A stretch of DNA of 64,000 bases from Siphonodentalium dalli. Lineage: Eukaryota > Mollusca > Scaphopoda > Gadilida > Siphonodentaliidae. The number at the start of each line of letters is the position of its first letter. The stretch's first letter is position 1. Shown piece by piece: positions 28,892-41,700 of the stretch. The DNA lies in the NCBI GenBank assembly GCA_032622095.1, contig CP136063.1, positions 272,671,426 through 272,735,425 of the forward strand. The letters run 5' to 3'. The notes below the pieces were generated by a model. That model saw nothing but the letters and a program-made list of their open reading frames with translations. It was not told the origin of the DNA and did no database searches. The position numbers were made by a program, and so were the translations under genes.

Positions 28892-28902
28892 TTTTTTTCC
28901 TG
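28886..28902. other. A-to-B orientation switch (head-to-head), first copy
   Basis: Normal A sequence (GTAACATAT, as in the uninterrupted monomer at 22,936-22,942) runs into seven T at 28,892-28,898 and then B sequence CCTGGTATGATACAC. One T can be assigned to the A side and two to the B side, leaving about four T without a template in either arm. The 42-bp open frames diverge from this point. It looks like an end-joining or fold-back breakpoint rather than in-register exchange, because the monomer phase is broken. Confidence 0.9.
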
Positions 28903-29955
28903 GTATGATACACATAAAAAGCGTTCATTGTTAGTCTACTCATTGTATGTTACCAATAAAGACCGTTCAGTGTTAGTCTTAGTCATGTTATGTTACAAAT
29001 TAAGAGCGTTCATTGTTAGTATATTCATGGTATGTTACAAATAAAGATCGTTCATTGTTAGTCTTATTCCTGGTATGTTACAAATAAAGAGCGTTCAATG
29101 TTAGTCTTACTCATTGTATGTTAAAAATAAAGACCGTTCATTGTTAGTCTTAGTCATGGTATGTTAGAAATGAAGAGCTTTCCTTGTTAGTATATTCATT
29201 GTATGTTACAAATAAAGATCGTTCATTGTTAGTCTTATTCCTGGTATGTTACACATAAAGAGCGTTCATTGTTATTCTATTCCTGGTATGTTACAATTAA
29301 AGAGCGTTCATTGTTAGTCTACTCATGGTATGTTACAAATAAAGAACGTCCATTGTTATTCTTATTCATGGTATGTTACAGATACAGAGCGTTCATTGTT
29401 AGTCTTATTCCTGGTATGATACACATAAAAAGCGTTCATTGTTAGTCTACTCATTGTATGTTACCAATAAAGACCGTTCAGTGTTAGTCTTAGTCATGGT
29501 ATGTTACAAATTAATAGCGTTCATTGTTAGTATATTCATGGTATGTTACAAATAAAGATCGTTCATTGTTAGTCTTATTCCTGGTATGTTACACATAAAG
29601 AGCGTTCAATGTTAGTCTTACTCATTGTATGTTAAAAATAAAGACCGTTCATTGTTAGTCTTAGTCATGGTATGTTAGAAATGAAGAGCTTTCCTTGTTA
29701 GTATATTCATTGTATGTTACAAATAAAGATCGTTCATTGTTAGTCTTATTCCTGGTATGTTACACATAAAGAGCGTTCATTGTTAGTCTACTCATTGTAT
29801 GTTACCAATAAAGACTGTTCATTGTTAGTCTTAGTCATGGTATGTTACAAATAAAGAGCGTTCATTGTTAGTCTATTCATGGTATGTAACCAACAAAGAA
29901 CGTCCATTGTTAGTCTTATTCATGGTATGTTACAAATAAAGAGCGTTCACTGTTA
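28899..29955 (+). repeat. B-block partial unit V0 with ~511-bp internal duplication
   Basis: Starts at the orientation junction with CCTGGTATGATACAC. A stretch of about 380 bp (28,899 to about 29,276) is repeated at offset 511 (29,410 to about 29,787), including the GATACACATAAAAAGCG, CGTTCAGTG and GAAATGAAGAGC variants. It ends at the GTCACCTCCTGG landmark. Confidence 0.8.
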
Positions 29956-30931
29956 GTCACCTCCTGGTAAATAACCAATACTGAGAGTTCACTGTTAGTC
30001 TATTCCTGGTATGTTACCAATAAAGATCATTCATTGTTAGTCGTATTCCTGGTATGTTACAAATAAAGAGCGTTCATTGTTAGTCTATTCCTGGTATGTT
30101 ACAAATAAAGAGCGTTTATTGTTAGTCTATTCCTGGTATGTAGCCAACAAAGAACTTTCATTGTTAGTCTTATTCCTAGTATGTTACACATTAAGAGCGT
30201 TCATTGTTAGTCTATTCATTGTTTGTTACCAATAAAGACCGTGCATTGTTAGTCTTAGTCATGGTATATTACAAATAAAGATTGTCTCTTGTTAGTATAT
30301 GCATGGTATGTTACAAATAAAGATAGTTCATTGTTAGTCTTATTCCTGGTATGTTACAAATAAAGAGCGTTAATTGTTAGTCTATTCCTGGTTTGTTACA
30401 AATAAATAACGCTCATTGTTATATAGTCTATTCTTGGTATGTTTCAAATAAAGAGCGTTCATTGCTAGTCTTATTCTTGGTATGTAACCAACAAAGAACG
30501 TCCATTGTTAGTCTTATTCATTGTATGTTACAAATAAAGAGCGTTCCTTGCTAGTCTTATTCCTGGTATGTAATCAACAAAGAATGTCCACTGCTAGTCT
30601 TACTCCTGGTATGCTACAAATAAAAAGAGTTCATTGTTAGTCTTATTCCAGGAATGTAACCAACAAATAACGTCCATGGTTAGTCTTATTCATGGTATGT
30701 TCCAAATAAAGAGCGTTCATTGCTAGTCTTATTCCTGGTATGTAACCAACAAAGAACGTCCATTGTTAGTCTTATTCATGGTATGTTACACATAAAGAGC
30801 GTTCATTGCTAGTCTTATTCCTGGTATGTTACAAATAAAGACGTTCATTGTTAGTCTATTCCTGGTATGTTACAAATAAAGAACGCTCATTGTTAGTCTA
30901 TTCCTGGTAAGTTACAAATAAAGAACGCTCA

Positions 30932-31411
30932 TTGTTAGTCTATTCCTGGTATGTTACAAATAAAGAGCGTTCATTGTTAGTCTATTCCTGGTATGTTACA
31001 AATAAAGAACGCTCATTGTTCGTCTATTCCTGGTATGTTACAAATAAAGAACGCTCATTGTTCGTCTATTCCTGGTATGTTACAAATAAAGAACGCTCAT
31101 CGTTTGTCTATTCCTGGTATGTTACAAATAAAGAACGCTCATTGTTCGTCTATTCCTGGTATGTTACAAATAAAGAGGGTTCATCGTTAGTCTATTCCTG
31201 GTTTGTTACAAATAAAGAACGCTCATTGTTAGTCTATTACTGGTATGTTACAAATAAAGGGCGTTCATCGTTAATCTATTCCTGGTATGTTACAAATAAA
31301 GAACGCTCATCGTTTGTCTATTCCTGGTATGTTACAAATAAAGAACACTCATTGTTAGTCTATTCCTGGTATGTTATAAATAAAGAGTGTTCATTGTTAG
31401 TCTATTCCTGA
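30932..31411 (+). repeat. Pure 42-bp run in B1, 159-codon open frame
   Basis: About eleven in-phase monomers. The SWYVTNKERSLLVY frame has no ATG here and would need a TTG start, which argues against translation in a eukaryote. Variants such as TTCGTC and ATCGTT change L to F or S within the period. A change of TAG to TCG in several monomers also opens a second frame over 30,993-31,190. Confidence 0.7.
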
Positions 31412-32647
31412 TATATTACACATAAAGAACGCTCATTGTTAGTCTTACTCCTGGTATGTTACAAATAAAGATCGTTCATTGTTAGTCTTATTCCTTGTAT
31501 GTTACAAATAAAGAGCGTTCATTATTAGTCTATTCCTGGTATGTTACAAATAAAGAGCGTTCATTGTTAGTCTATTCCTGGAATGTTACAAATAAAGAGC
31601 GTTCATTGCTAGTCTTATTCCTGGTATGTAACAAACAAAGAGCGTTCATTGTTAGTCTTACTCCTGGTATGTTACGAATAAAGAGCGTTCATTGTTAGTA
31701 TATTCCTGGTATGTTACAAATAAAGAGCGTTCATTGCTAGACTTATTACTGGTAGTCTTATTCCTGGTATGTTACAAATAAAGAACGCTCATTTTTAGTC
31801 TATTCCTGGTATGCTACAAATAAAGAACGCTCATTGTTAGTCTATTCCTGGTGTGTTACAAATAAAGAGCGTTCATTGTTAGTCTATTCCTGGTATGTTT
31901 CAAATAACGAACGCTCATTTTTAGTCTATTCCTGGTATGTTACGAATAAAGTGCGTTCATTGCTAGTCTTATTCGTGGTATGTAACCAACACAGAGCGTT
32001 CATTTTTAGTCTTACTTCTGGTATGTTACAAATAAAGAGCGTTCATTGTTAGTCTTATTCCTGGTATGTTACAAATAAAGATCGTTCATTGTTAGTCTTA
32101 TTCCTTGTATGTTACAAATAAAGAGCGTTCATTATTAGTCTATTCCTGGTATGTTACAAATAAAGAGCGTTCATTGTTAGTCTATTCCTGGTATGTTACA
32201 ATTAAAGAGCGTTCATTGCTAGTCTTATTCCTGGTATGGGTATGTTACAAATAAAGAAAGTTCATTGTTTATCTATTCCTGGTATGTTACAAATAAAGAG
32301 CGTTCATTGTTAGTCTATTACTGGTATGTTACAAATAAAGAGCGTTCATTGCTAATCTATTCCTGTTATGTTACAATTAACGTGCGTTCATTGCTAGACT
32401 TATTCGTGGTATGTAACCAACACAGAGCGTTCATTGTTAGTCTTACTTTTGGTATGCTACAAATAAAGAGCGTTCATTGTTAGTCTTATTCCTGGTATGT
32501 TACAAATAAAGATCGTTCATTGTTAGTCTTATTCCTGGTATATAACCAACAAAGAGCGTTCATTGTTAGTCTTACTCCTGGTATGTTACAAATAAAGAGG
32601 GTTCATCGTTAGTCTATTCCTGGTTTGTTACAAATAAAGAACGCTCA

Positions 32648-32959
32648 TTGCTAGTCTATTCCTGGTATGTTACAAATAAAGAGGGTTCATCGTTAGTCTA
32701 TTCCTGGTATGTTACAAATAAAGAGGGTTCATCGTTAGTCTATTCCTGGTTTGTTACAAATAAAGAACGCTCATTGTTAGTCTATTCCTGGTATGTTACA
32801 AATAAAGAGCGTTCATCGTTAGTCTATTCCTGGTATGTTACAAATAAAGAACGCTCATCGTTTGTCTATTCCTGGTATGTTACAAATAAAGAACACTCAG
32901 TGTTAGTCTATTCCTGGTATGTTATAAATAAAGAGTGTTCATTGTTAGTCTATTCCTGA
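32648..32959 (+). repeat. Pure 42-bp run in B1, 103-codon open frame
   Basis: In-phase monomers including two successive GAGGGTTCATCG variants. The copy at 51,664-51,849 has lost 126 bp, leaving 61 codons. TTG start only. Confidence 0.68.
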
Positions 32960-33712
32960 TATATTACACATAAAGAACGCTCATTGTTAGTCTTACTCCT
33001 GGTATGTTACATATAAGGAACGCACATTGTTAGTCTTACTCCTGGTATGTTACAAATAAAGAGCGTTCATTGCTAGTCTATTCCTGTTATGTTACAAATA
33101 AAGAGCGTTCATTGTTAGACTATTCCTGGTATGTTACAAATAAAGAGCGTTCATTGTTAGTCTTACTCCTGGTATGTTACAAATAAAGAAAGCTCATTGT
33201 TAGTCTATTCCTGGTATGTTATAAATAAAGAGCGTTCATTGTTAGTCTTACTCCTGGTATGTTACCAATAAAGAACGCTCATTATTGGTATATTCCTGGT
33301 ATGTTACAAATAAAGAGCGTTCGATGTTAGTCTTACTCATTGTATATTAAAAATAAAGACCGTTCATTGTTAGTCTTAGTCATGGTATGTTAGAAATAAA
33401 GAGCGCGCATTGTTAGTCTATTCCTGGTATGTTATAAATACAGAGCGTTCATTGTTAGTCTTACTCCTGGTATGTTACCAATAAAGAACGCTCATTGTTA
33501 GTCTATTCATGGTATGTTGCAAATAAAGAGCGTTCATTGTTAGTCTATTCCAGGTATGTTACAAATAAAGAACGCTCATTGTTAGTCTTATTCCTGGTAT
33601 GTTACAAATAAAGAGCGTTCATTGTTCGTCTATTCATGGTATGTAACCTACAAAGAACGTCCATTGTTAGTCTTATTCATGGTATGTTACAAATAAAGAG
33701 CGTTCACTGTTA

Positions 33713-35787
33713 GTCACCTCCTGGTAAATAACCAATAATGAGCGTTCATTGTTAGTCTATTCCTGGTATGTTACAAATAAAGATCATTCATTGTTAGTCG
33801 TATTCCTGGTATGTTACAAATAAAGAGCGTTCATTGTTAGTCTATCCCTGGTATGTTACAAATAAACAGCGTTTATTGTTAGTCTATTCCTGGTATGTAG
33901 CCAACAAAGAACTTTCATTGTTAGTCTTATTCCTATTATGTTACACATTAAGAGCGTTCATTGTTAGTCTATTCATTGTTTGTTACCAATAAAGACCGTT
34001 CATTGTTAGTCTTAGTCATGTTATGTTACAAATAAAGATTGTCTCTTGTTAGTATATTCATGGTATGTTACAAATAAAGATAGTTCATTGTTAGTCTTAT
34101 TCCTGGTATGTTACAAATCAAGAGCGTTCATTGTTAGTCTTACACATTGTATGTTGAAAATAAAGAGCGTTCATTGTTAGTCTATTCCTGGTTTGTTACA
34201 AATAAATAACGCTCATTGTTATATAGTCTATTCTTGGTATGTTTCAAATAAAGAGCGTTCATTGCTAGTCTATTCCTGGTATGTTACAAATAAAGAGCAT
34301 TCATTGTTATTCTATTCCTGGTATGTTACAAATAACGAGCGTTCATTGCTAGTCTATTCCCGTTATGTTACAAATAAAGAGCGTTCATTGTTAGACTATT
34401 ACTGGTATGTTACACATAAAGAGCGTTCATTGTTTGTATTATTCCTGGTATGTTACAAATAAAGAACGCGCATTGTTAGTCTATTCCTGGTATGTTACAA
34501 ATAAAGAACGTTCATTTTTAGTCTATCCCTGGTATGTTACAATAAAGAGCGTCATTGTTAGTCTATTCCTGGTATGTTACAAATAAAGAGCGTTCATTGT
34601 TATTCTATTCCTGGTATGTTACAATTAAAGAGCGTTCATTGTTAGTCTATTCATGGTATGTTACAAATAAAGAACGTCCATTGTTATTCTTATTCATGGT
34701 ATGTTACAGATAAAGAGCGTTCATTGTTAGTCTTATTCATGGTATGATACACATAAAAAGCGTTCATTGTTAGTCTACTCATTGTATGTTACCAATAAAG
34801 ACCGTTAGTCTTAGTCATGTTATGTTACAAATTAAGAGCGTTCATTGTTAGTATATTCATGGTATGTTACAAATAAAGATCGTTCATTGTTAGTCTTATT
34901 CCTGGTATGTTACAAATAAAGAGCGTTCAATGTTAGTCTTACTCATTGTATGTTAAAAATAAAGACCGTTCATTGTTAGTCTTAGTCATGGTATGTTAGA
35001 AATGAAGAGCTTTCCTTGTTAGTATATTCATTGTATGTTACAAATAAAGATCGTTCATTGTTAGTCTTATTCCTGGTATGTTACACATAAAGAGCGTTCA
35101 TTGTTATTCTATTCCTGGTATGTTACAATTAAAGAGCGTTCATTGTTAGTCTACTCATGGTATGTTACAAATAAAAAACGTCCATTGTTATTCTTATTCA
35201 TGGTATGTTACAGATAAAGAGCGTTCATTGTTAGTCTTATTCCTGGTATGATACACATAAAAAGCGTTCATTGTTAGTCTACTCATTGTATGTTACCAAT
35301 AAAGACCGTTCAGTGTTAGTCTTAGTCATGGTATGTTACAAATTAAGAGCGTTCATTGTTAGTATATTCATGGTATGTTACAAATAAAGATCGTTCATTG
35401 TTAGTCTTATTCCTGGTATGTTACAAATAAAGAGCGTTCAATGTTAGTCTTACTCATTGTATGTTAAAAATAAAGACCGTTCATTGTTAGTCTTAGTCAT
35501 GGTATGTTAGAAATGAAGAGCTTTCCTTGTTAGTATATTCATTGTATGTTACAAATAAAGATCGTTCATTGTTAGTCTTATTCCTGGTATGTTACACATA
35601 AAGAGCGTTCATTGTTAGTCTACTCATTGTATGTTACCAATAAAGACTGTTCATTGTTAGTCTTAGTCATGGTATGTTACAAATAAAGAGCGTTCATTGT
35701 TAGTCTATTCATGGTATGTAACCAACAAAGAACGTCCATTGTTAGTCTTATTCATGGTATGTTACAAATAAAGAGCGTTCACTGTTA
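33713..35787 (+). repeat. Short B unit V2 (2,075 bp)
   Basis: Landmark to landmark. It contains the GTTATATAGTC insertion monomer near 34,208, a CCCGTTATG monomer near 34,359 and the pair of GATACACATAAAAAGCG blocks (34,738 and 35,242). The spacing there is 504 bp and not 511 because seven bases are missing near 34,804. Confidence 0.83.
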
Positions 35788-37552
35788 GTCACCTCCTGGT
35801 AAATAACCAATACTGAGAGTTCATTGTTAGTCTATTCCTGGTATGTTACCAATAAAGATCATTCATTGTTAGTCGTATTCCTGGTATGTTACAAATAAAG
35901 AGCGTTCATTGTTAGTCTATTCCTGGTATGATACAAATAAAGAGCGTTTATTGTTAGTCTATTCCTGGTATGTAGCCAACAAAGAACTTTCATTGTTAGT
36001 CTTATTCCTAGTATGTTACACATTAAGAGCGTTCATTGTTAGTCTATTCATTGTTTGTTACCAATAAAGACCGTGCATTGTTAGTCTTAGTCATGGTATA
36101 TTACAAATAAAGATTGTCTCTTGTTAGTATATGCATGGTATGTTACAAATAAAGATAGTTCATTGTTAGTCTTATTCCTGGTATGTTACAAATAAAGAGC
36201 GTTAATTGTTAGTCTATTCCTGGTTTGTTACAAATAAATAACGCTCATTGTTATATAGTCTATTCTTGGTATGTTTCAAATAAAGAGCGTTCATTGTTAG
36301 TCTATTCCTGGTATGTTACAAATAAAGAGCATTCATTGTTATTCTATTCCTGGTATGTTACAAATAACGAGCGTTCATTGCTAGTCTATTCCCGTTATGT
36401 TACAAATAAAGAGCGTTCACTGTTAGACTATTACTGGCATGTTACAAATAAAGAGCGTTCATTGTTTGTATTATTCCTGGTATGTTACAAATAAAGAACG
36501 CTCATTTTTAGTCTATTCCTGGTATGTTACAAATAAAGAACGTTCATTTTTAGTCTATCCCTGGTATGTTACAAATAAAGAGCGTTCATTGTTAGTCTAT
36601 TCCTGGTATGTTACAAATAAAATGCGTTCATTGTTAGTCTATTCCTGGTATGTTACACATAAAGAGCGTTCATTGCTAATCTATTCCTGTTATGTTACAA
36701 ATTACGTGCGTTCATTGCTAGACTTATTCGTGGTATGTAACCAACACAGAGCGTTCATTGTTAGTCTTACTTTTGGTATGTTACAAATAAAGAGCGTTCA
36801 TTGTTAGTCTTATTCCTTGTATGTTACAAATAAAGAGCGTGTATTGTTAGTCTATTCCTGGTATGTTACAAATAAAGAGCGTTTATTGTTAGTCTATTCC
36901 TGGTATGTAACCAACAAAGAACGTCCATTGTTAGTCTTATTCCTGGTATGTTACACATAAAGAGCGTTCATTTTTAGTCTTATTCCTGGTATGTTACAAA
37001 TAAAGAACGCTCAATGTTAGTCTATTCCTGGTATGTTACAAATAAAGAACGTCCATTGTTAGTCTTATTCCTGGTATGTTACAAATAAAGAACGCTCATT
37101 GTTAGTTTTATTCCTGGTATGTTACAAATAAAGAGCGTTCATTGTTTATCTATTCCTGGTATGTTACAAATAAAGAGCGTTCATTGTAAGTCTATTCCTG
37201 GTATGTTACAAATAAAGAGCGTTCATTGCTAATGTATTCCTGGTATGTTACAAATAAAGTGCGTTCATTGCTAGTCTTATTCGTGGTATGTAACCAACAC
37301 AGAGCGTTCATTGTTAGTCTTACTTCTGGTATGTTACAAATAAAGAGCTTTCATTGTTAGTCTTATTCCTGGTATGTTACAAATAAAGATCGTTCATTGT
37401 TAGTCTTATTCCTTGTATGTTACAAATAAAGAGCGTTCATTATTAGTCTATTCCTGGTATGTTACAAATAAAGAGCGTTCATTGTTAGTCTATTCCTGGA
37501 ATGTTACAAATAAAGAGCGTTCATTGCTAGTCTTATTCCTGGTATGTAACAA
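35788..37552 (+). repeat. Long B unit V3, truncated at the duplication breakpoint
   Basis: Corresponds to the first 1,765 bp of the unit at 54,678, with constant offset 18,890. It holds the 122-codon open run at 36,439-36,807. It ends abruptly in GGTATGTAACAA before A-orientation sequence. Confidence 0.85.
36439..36807 (+). repeat. Pure 42-bp run in V3, 122-codon open frame
   Basis: ATG-started frame that enters the SWYVTNKERSLLVY period after a frame change in the first monomer. Copies at 55,329-55,697 and 61,725-62,093 encode the same peptide. No gene-like context. Confidence 0.68.
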
Positions 37553-37560
37553 AATAAGAC
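37545..37560. other. B-to-A orientation switch, breakpoint of the 18.9-kb duplication
   Basis: B sequence GGTATGTAACAAA runs into A sequence AATAAGACTAACAATG. The B side matches 56,431-56,443, where the other copy continues as CAAAGAGCG. The A side matches 18,621 onward, where the other copy is preceded by ACATACCAGG. The two matches share only about one A at 37,553, so the join is essentially blunt and out of monomer register. Confidence 0.9.
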
Positions 37561-38770
37561 TAACAATGAACGATCTTTATTTGTAACATACCATGAATAT
37601 ACTAACAATGAACGCTCTTTATTCGTAACATACCAGGAATAAGACTAACAATGAATGATCTTTATTGGTAACATACCAGGAATAGACTAACAATGAACGC
37701 TCATTATTGGTTATTTACCAGGAGGTGACTAACAGTGAACGCTCTTTATTTGTAACATACCATGAATAAGACTAACAATGGACGTTCTTTGTTGGTTACA
37801 TACCAGGAATAGACTAACAATGGGCATTCTATATTGGTAACTTACCAGGAGTAAGACTAACAATGAACGCTCTTTATTTATAACATACCAGGAATAGACT
37901 AACAATGAGCGTTCTTCATTTGTAACATACCAGGAGTAAGACTAACAATGAACGCTCTTTATTTTTAACATACCAGGAATAGACTATATAGCAATGAGCG
38001 TTCTTTATTTGTAACATACTAGGAATAGACTAACAATGAACGCTCTTTATTTGTAACATACCAGGAATAGACTAACAATGAACGTTCTTTATTTGTAACA
38101 TACCTGGAATAAGACTAACAATGGACGTTCTTTATTTGTAACATACCAGGAATAGACTAACAATGAGCGTTCTTTATTTGTGACATACCAGGAATAAGAC
38201 TAGCAATGAGCGTTCTGTATTTGTAACATACCAGGAATAGACTAGCAATGAACGCTCTTTATTTGTAACATACCAGGAATAGACTAAAAATGGACGTTCT
38301 TTATTTGTAACATACCAGGAATAATACTAACAATGATCGTTCTTTATTTGTAACATACCATGAATATACTAGCAATGAGCGTTCTTTATTTGTAACATAC
38401 CAGGAATAGACTAACAATGAACGCTCTTTATTTGTAACATACCAGGAATAGACTAACAATGAGCGTTCTTTATTTGTAACATACCAGGAATAGACTAACA
38501 ATGAACGCTCTTTATTTGTAACATACCAGGAATAGACTAACAATGAGCATTCTGTGTTGGTTACATACCACGAATAAGACGAGCAATGAACGCACTTTAT
38601 TTGTAACATACCAGGAATAGATTAGCAATGAACGCTCTTTATTTGTAACATACCAGGAATAGACTAACAATGAACGCTCTGTATTTGTAACATACCAGGA
38701 ATAGATAAACAATTAACGCTCTTTATTTGTAACATACCAGGAATAAGACTAACAATGAACGCTCATTATT
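37553..38770 (-). repeat. HOR unit U10, partial (copy of the end of U6)
   Basis: Matches 18,621-19,838, including the 548-bp deletion join (TAATACTAACAATGATCG near 38,323). It starts mid-unit because the duplication breakpoint fell inside U6. Confidence 0.88.
38301..38609 (-). repeat. Shortened 42-bp run, 102-codon open frame (U10)
   Basis: 18,932-bp-offset copy of 19,369-19,677. Confidence 0.7.
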
Positions 38771-41700
38771 GGTATGTGAATGATCTTTATTTGTAACATA
38801 CCATGATTAAGACTAACAATGGACGTACTTTGTTGGTTACATACCAGGAATAAGACAGGCAATGAACGCTCTTTATTTGTAACATACCATGAATAAGACT
38901 AGCAATGGACGTTCTTTGTTGGTTAAATACCAGGAATAAGACTAGCAATGAACGCTCTTTATTTGTAACATACCAGGAGTAAGACTAACAATGAACGCTC
39001 TTTATTGGTAACATACCAGGAGTAAGACTAACAATGGACGTTCTTTGTTGGTTACATACCAGGGATAAGACTAGCAATGAACGCTCTTTATTTGTAACAT
39101 ACCATGAATAAGACTAACAATGGACGTTCTTTGTTGGTTACATACCAGGAATAAGACTAGCAATGAACGCTCTTTATTTGTAACATATCAGGAGTAAGAC
39201 TAACAATGAACGCTCTTTATTTGTAACTTACCAAGAGTAAGACTAACAATGGACGTTATTTGTTGTTTACATACCAGGGATAAGACTAGCAATGAACGCT
39301 CTTTATTTGTAACATGCAATGAATAAGACTAACAATTGACGTTCTTTGTTGGTTACATACCAGAATAAAGACTAGCAATGAACGCTCTTTATTTTTAACA
39401 TACCATGAATAAGACTAACAATGGACGTTCTTTGTTGGTTACATACCAGGATTAAGACTAGCAATGAACGCTCTTTATTTCTAACATACAATGAGTAAGA
39501 CTAACTATGAACGCGCTTTATTTGTAACTTACCAGGAATAAACCAACAATGGACGTTCTTTGTTGGTTACATACCAGGAATAGATTAACAGTGGACGCTC
39601 TTTATTTGTAACATACCATGAATAAGACTAACAATGGACGTTCTTTGTTGGTTACATACCAGGAGTAAGACTATCAATGAGCGTTCTTTATTTGTAACAT
39701 ACAAGGAATAGACTAACAATGAACGCTCTTTATTAGTAACATACCAGGAATAAGACTAACAATGAGCGTTCGCTATTTGTAACATACCAGGAATAAGACT
39801 AACAATGAGCGTTCTTTATTTGTAACATACCATGACTAAGACTGACAATGCACGGTATTTATTGGTAACATACAATGAGTAGACTTACAATGAACGCTCT
39901 TTATGTGTAACATACCAGGAATAAGACTAACAATGAACGATCTTTATTTGTAACATACCATGAATATACTAACAAGGAACGCTCTTTATTTCTAACATAC
40001 CATGACTAATACTAACAATGAACGGTCTTATTTTTAACATACAATGAGTAAGACTAACATTGAACGCTCTGTATTTGTAACATACCAGGCATAAGACTAA
40101 CAATGAACGATCTTTATTTGTAACATACCATGAATATACTAACAATGAACGCTTGTTATGTGTATCATACCAGGAATAAGACTAACAATGAACGCTCTTT
40201 ATTTGTAACATACCATGAACAAGAATAACAATGGACGGTCTTTATTTGTAACATACCACGAATAGACTAACAATGAACGCTCTTCAATTGTAACATACCA
40301 GGAATAGACTAACAATGAACGCTCTTTATTTGTAACATACCAGGAATAGACTAACAATGAACGCTCTTTATTTGTAACATACCAGGGATAGACCAACAAT
40401 TAACGCTCTTTATTTGTAAAATACCATGAATATACTAACAAGGAACGCTCTTTGTTTGTAACATACAAGGAGTAAGACTAACAATGAACGCTCTTTATTT
40501 GTAACATACCAGGAATAGACTAAATAACAATGAGCGTTATTTATTTGTAACAAACCAGGAATAGACTAACAATGAACGCTCTTTATTTTTAACATACAAT
40601 GTGTAAGACTAACAATGAACGCTCTTTATTTGTAACATACCAGGAATAAGACTAACAATGAACGATCTTTATTTGTAACATACCATGAATATACTAACAA
40701 GGAACGCTCTTTATTTGTAACATACAATGACCAAGACTAACAATGAACGGTCTTTATTGGTAACAAACAATACATAGACTAACAATGAACGCTCTTTATG
40801 TGTAACATACCAGGAATAAGACTACCAATGGACGTTCTTTGTTGGTTACATACCAGGAATAGACTAACAATAAACGCTCTTTGTTTGTAACATACCAGGA
40901 ATAGACTAACAATGAACGCTCTTTATTCGTAACATACCAGGAATAAGACTAACAATGAATGATCTTTATTGGTAACATACCAGGAATAGACTAACAATGA
41001 ACGCTCATTATTGGTTATTTACCAGGAGGTGACTAACAGTGAACGCTCTTTATTTGTAACATACCATGAATAAGACTAACAATGGACGTTCTTTGTTGGT
41101 TACATACCAGGAATAGACTAACAATGGGCATTCTATATTGGTAACATACCAGGAGTAAGACTAACAATGAACGCTCTTTATTTATAACATACCAGGAATA
41201 GACTAACAATGAGCGTTCTTCATTTGTAACATACCAGGAGTAAGACTAACAATGAACGCTCTTTATTTTTAACATACCAGGAATAGACTATATAGCAATG
41301 AGCGTTCTTTATTTGTAACATACTAGGAATAGACTAACAATGAACGCTCTTTATTTGTAACATACCAGGAATAGACTAACAATGAACGTTCTTTATTTGT
41401 AACATACCTGGAATAAGACTAACAATGGACGTTCTTTATTTGTAACATACCAGGAATAGACTAACAATGAGCGTTCTTTATTTGTGACATACCAGGAATA
41501 AGACTAGCAATGAACGCTCTTTATTTGTAACATACCAGGAATAGACTAAAAATGGACGTTCTTTATTTGTAACATACCAGGAATAAGACTAACAATGGAC
41601 GTTCTTTATTTGTAATTTAACAGGAATAAACAAACAATGAGCGTTCTTTATTTGTAACATACCAGGAATAAGACTAGCAATGAACGTTCTTTATTTGTAA

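Larger units (their letters stand above)
29956..33712 (+). repeat. Long B unit V1 (3,757 bp)
   Basis: Begins at GTCACCTCCTGGTAAATAAC. It contains a stretch of alternating AACCAACAAAGAACGTCC-type monomers (30,470-30,790), a long pure 42-bp run (30,850-31,410), the GGTATGGGTATG six-base duplication near 32,233 and the short monomer ACTGGTAGTCTTATTCC near 31,748. Confidence 0.83.
18621..37552. repeat. 18,932-bp tandem duplication, copy 1
   Basis: Contains 10.3 kb of A, the A/B junction and 8.7 kb of B. Its right end at 37,552 abuts the left end of copy 2, so the two are direct tandem copies. Landmarks on both sides keep a constant 18,932-bp offset to copy 2 up to 31.1 kb. It shows the reference state for two later length changes in copy 2. 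Confidence 0.92.
28899..37552 (+). repeat. Array block B1, monomers in plus orientation
   Basis: Monomers read GGTATGTTACAAATAAAG on the plus strand, the reverse complement of block A1. The same rare monomer variant (GTCACCTCCTGG) is present as in A, so both arms descend from one family, but unit lengths and order differ from A. The block is cut off at 37,552, where it runs straight into A-orientation sequence. The corresponding second copy (B2) carries on in B orientation at that point. Confidence 0.95.

Noticed and set aside
28892-28898. Seven-T run as a retroelement poly(A) tail or a terminator
   Set aside because: No element body, target-site duplication or stem precedes it. It lies exactly at an orientation breakpoint.
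30993-31190. Overlapping second open frame (MLQIKNAHCSSIPG period)
   Set aside because: It is open only because TAG became TCG in a few adjacent monomers. It is a shadow of the same repeat.
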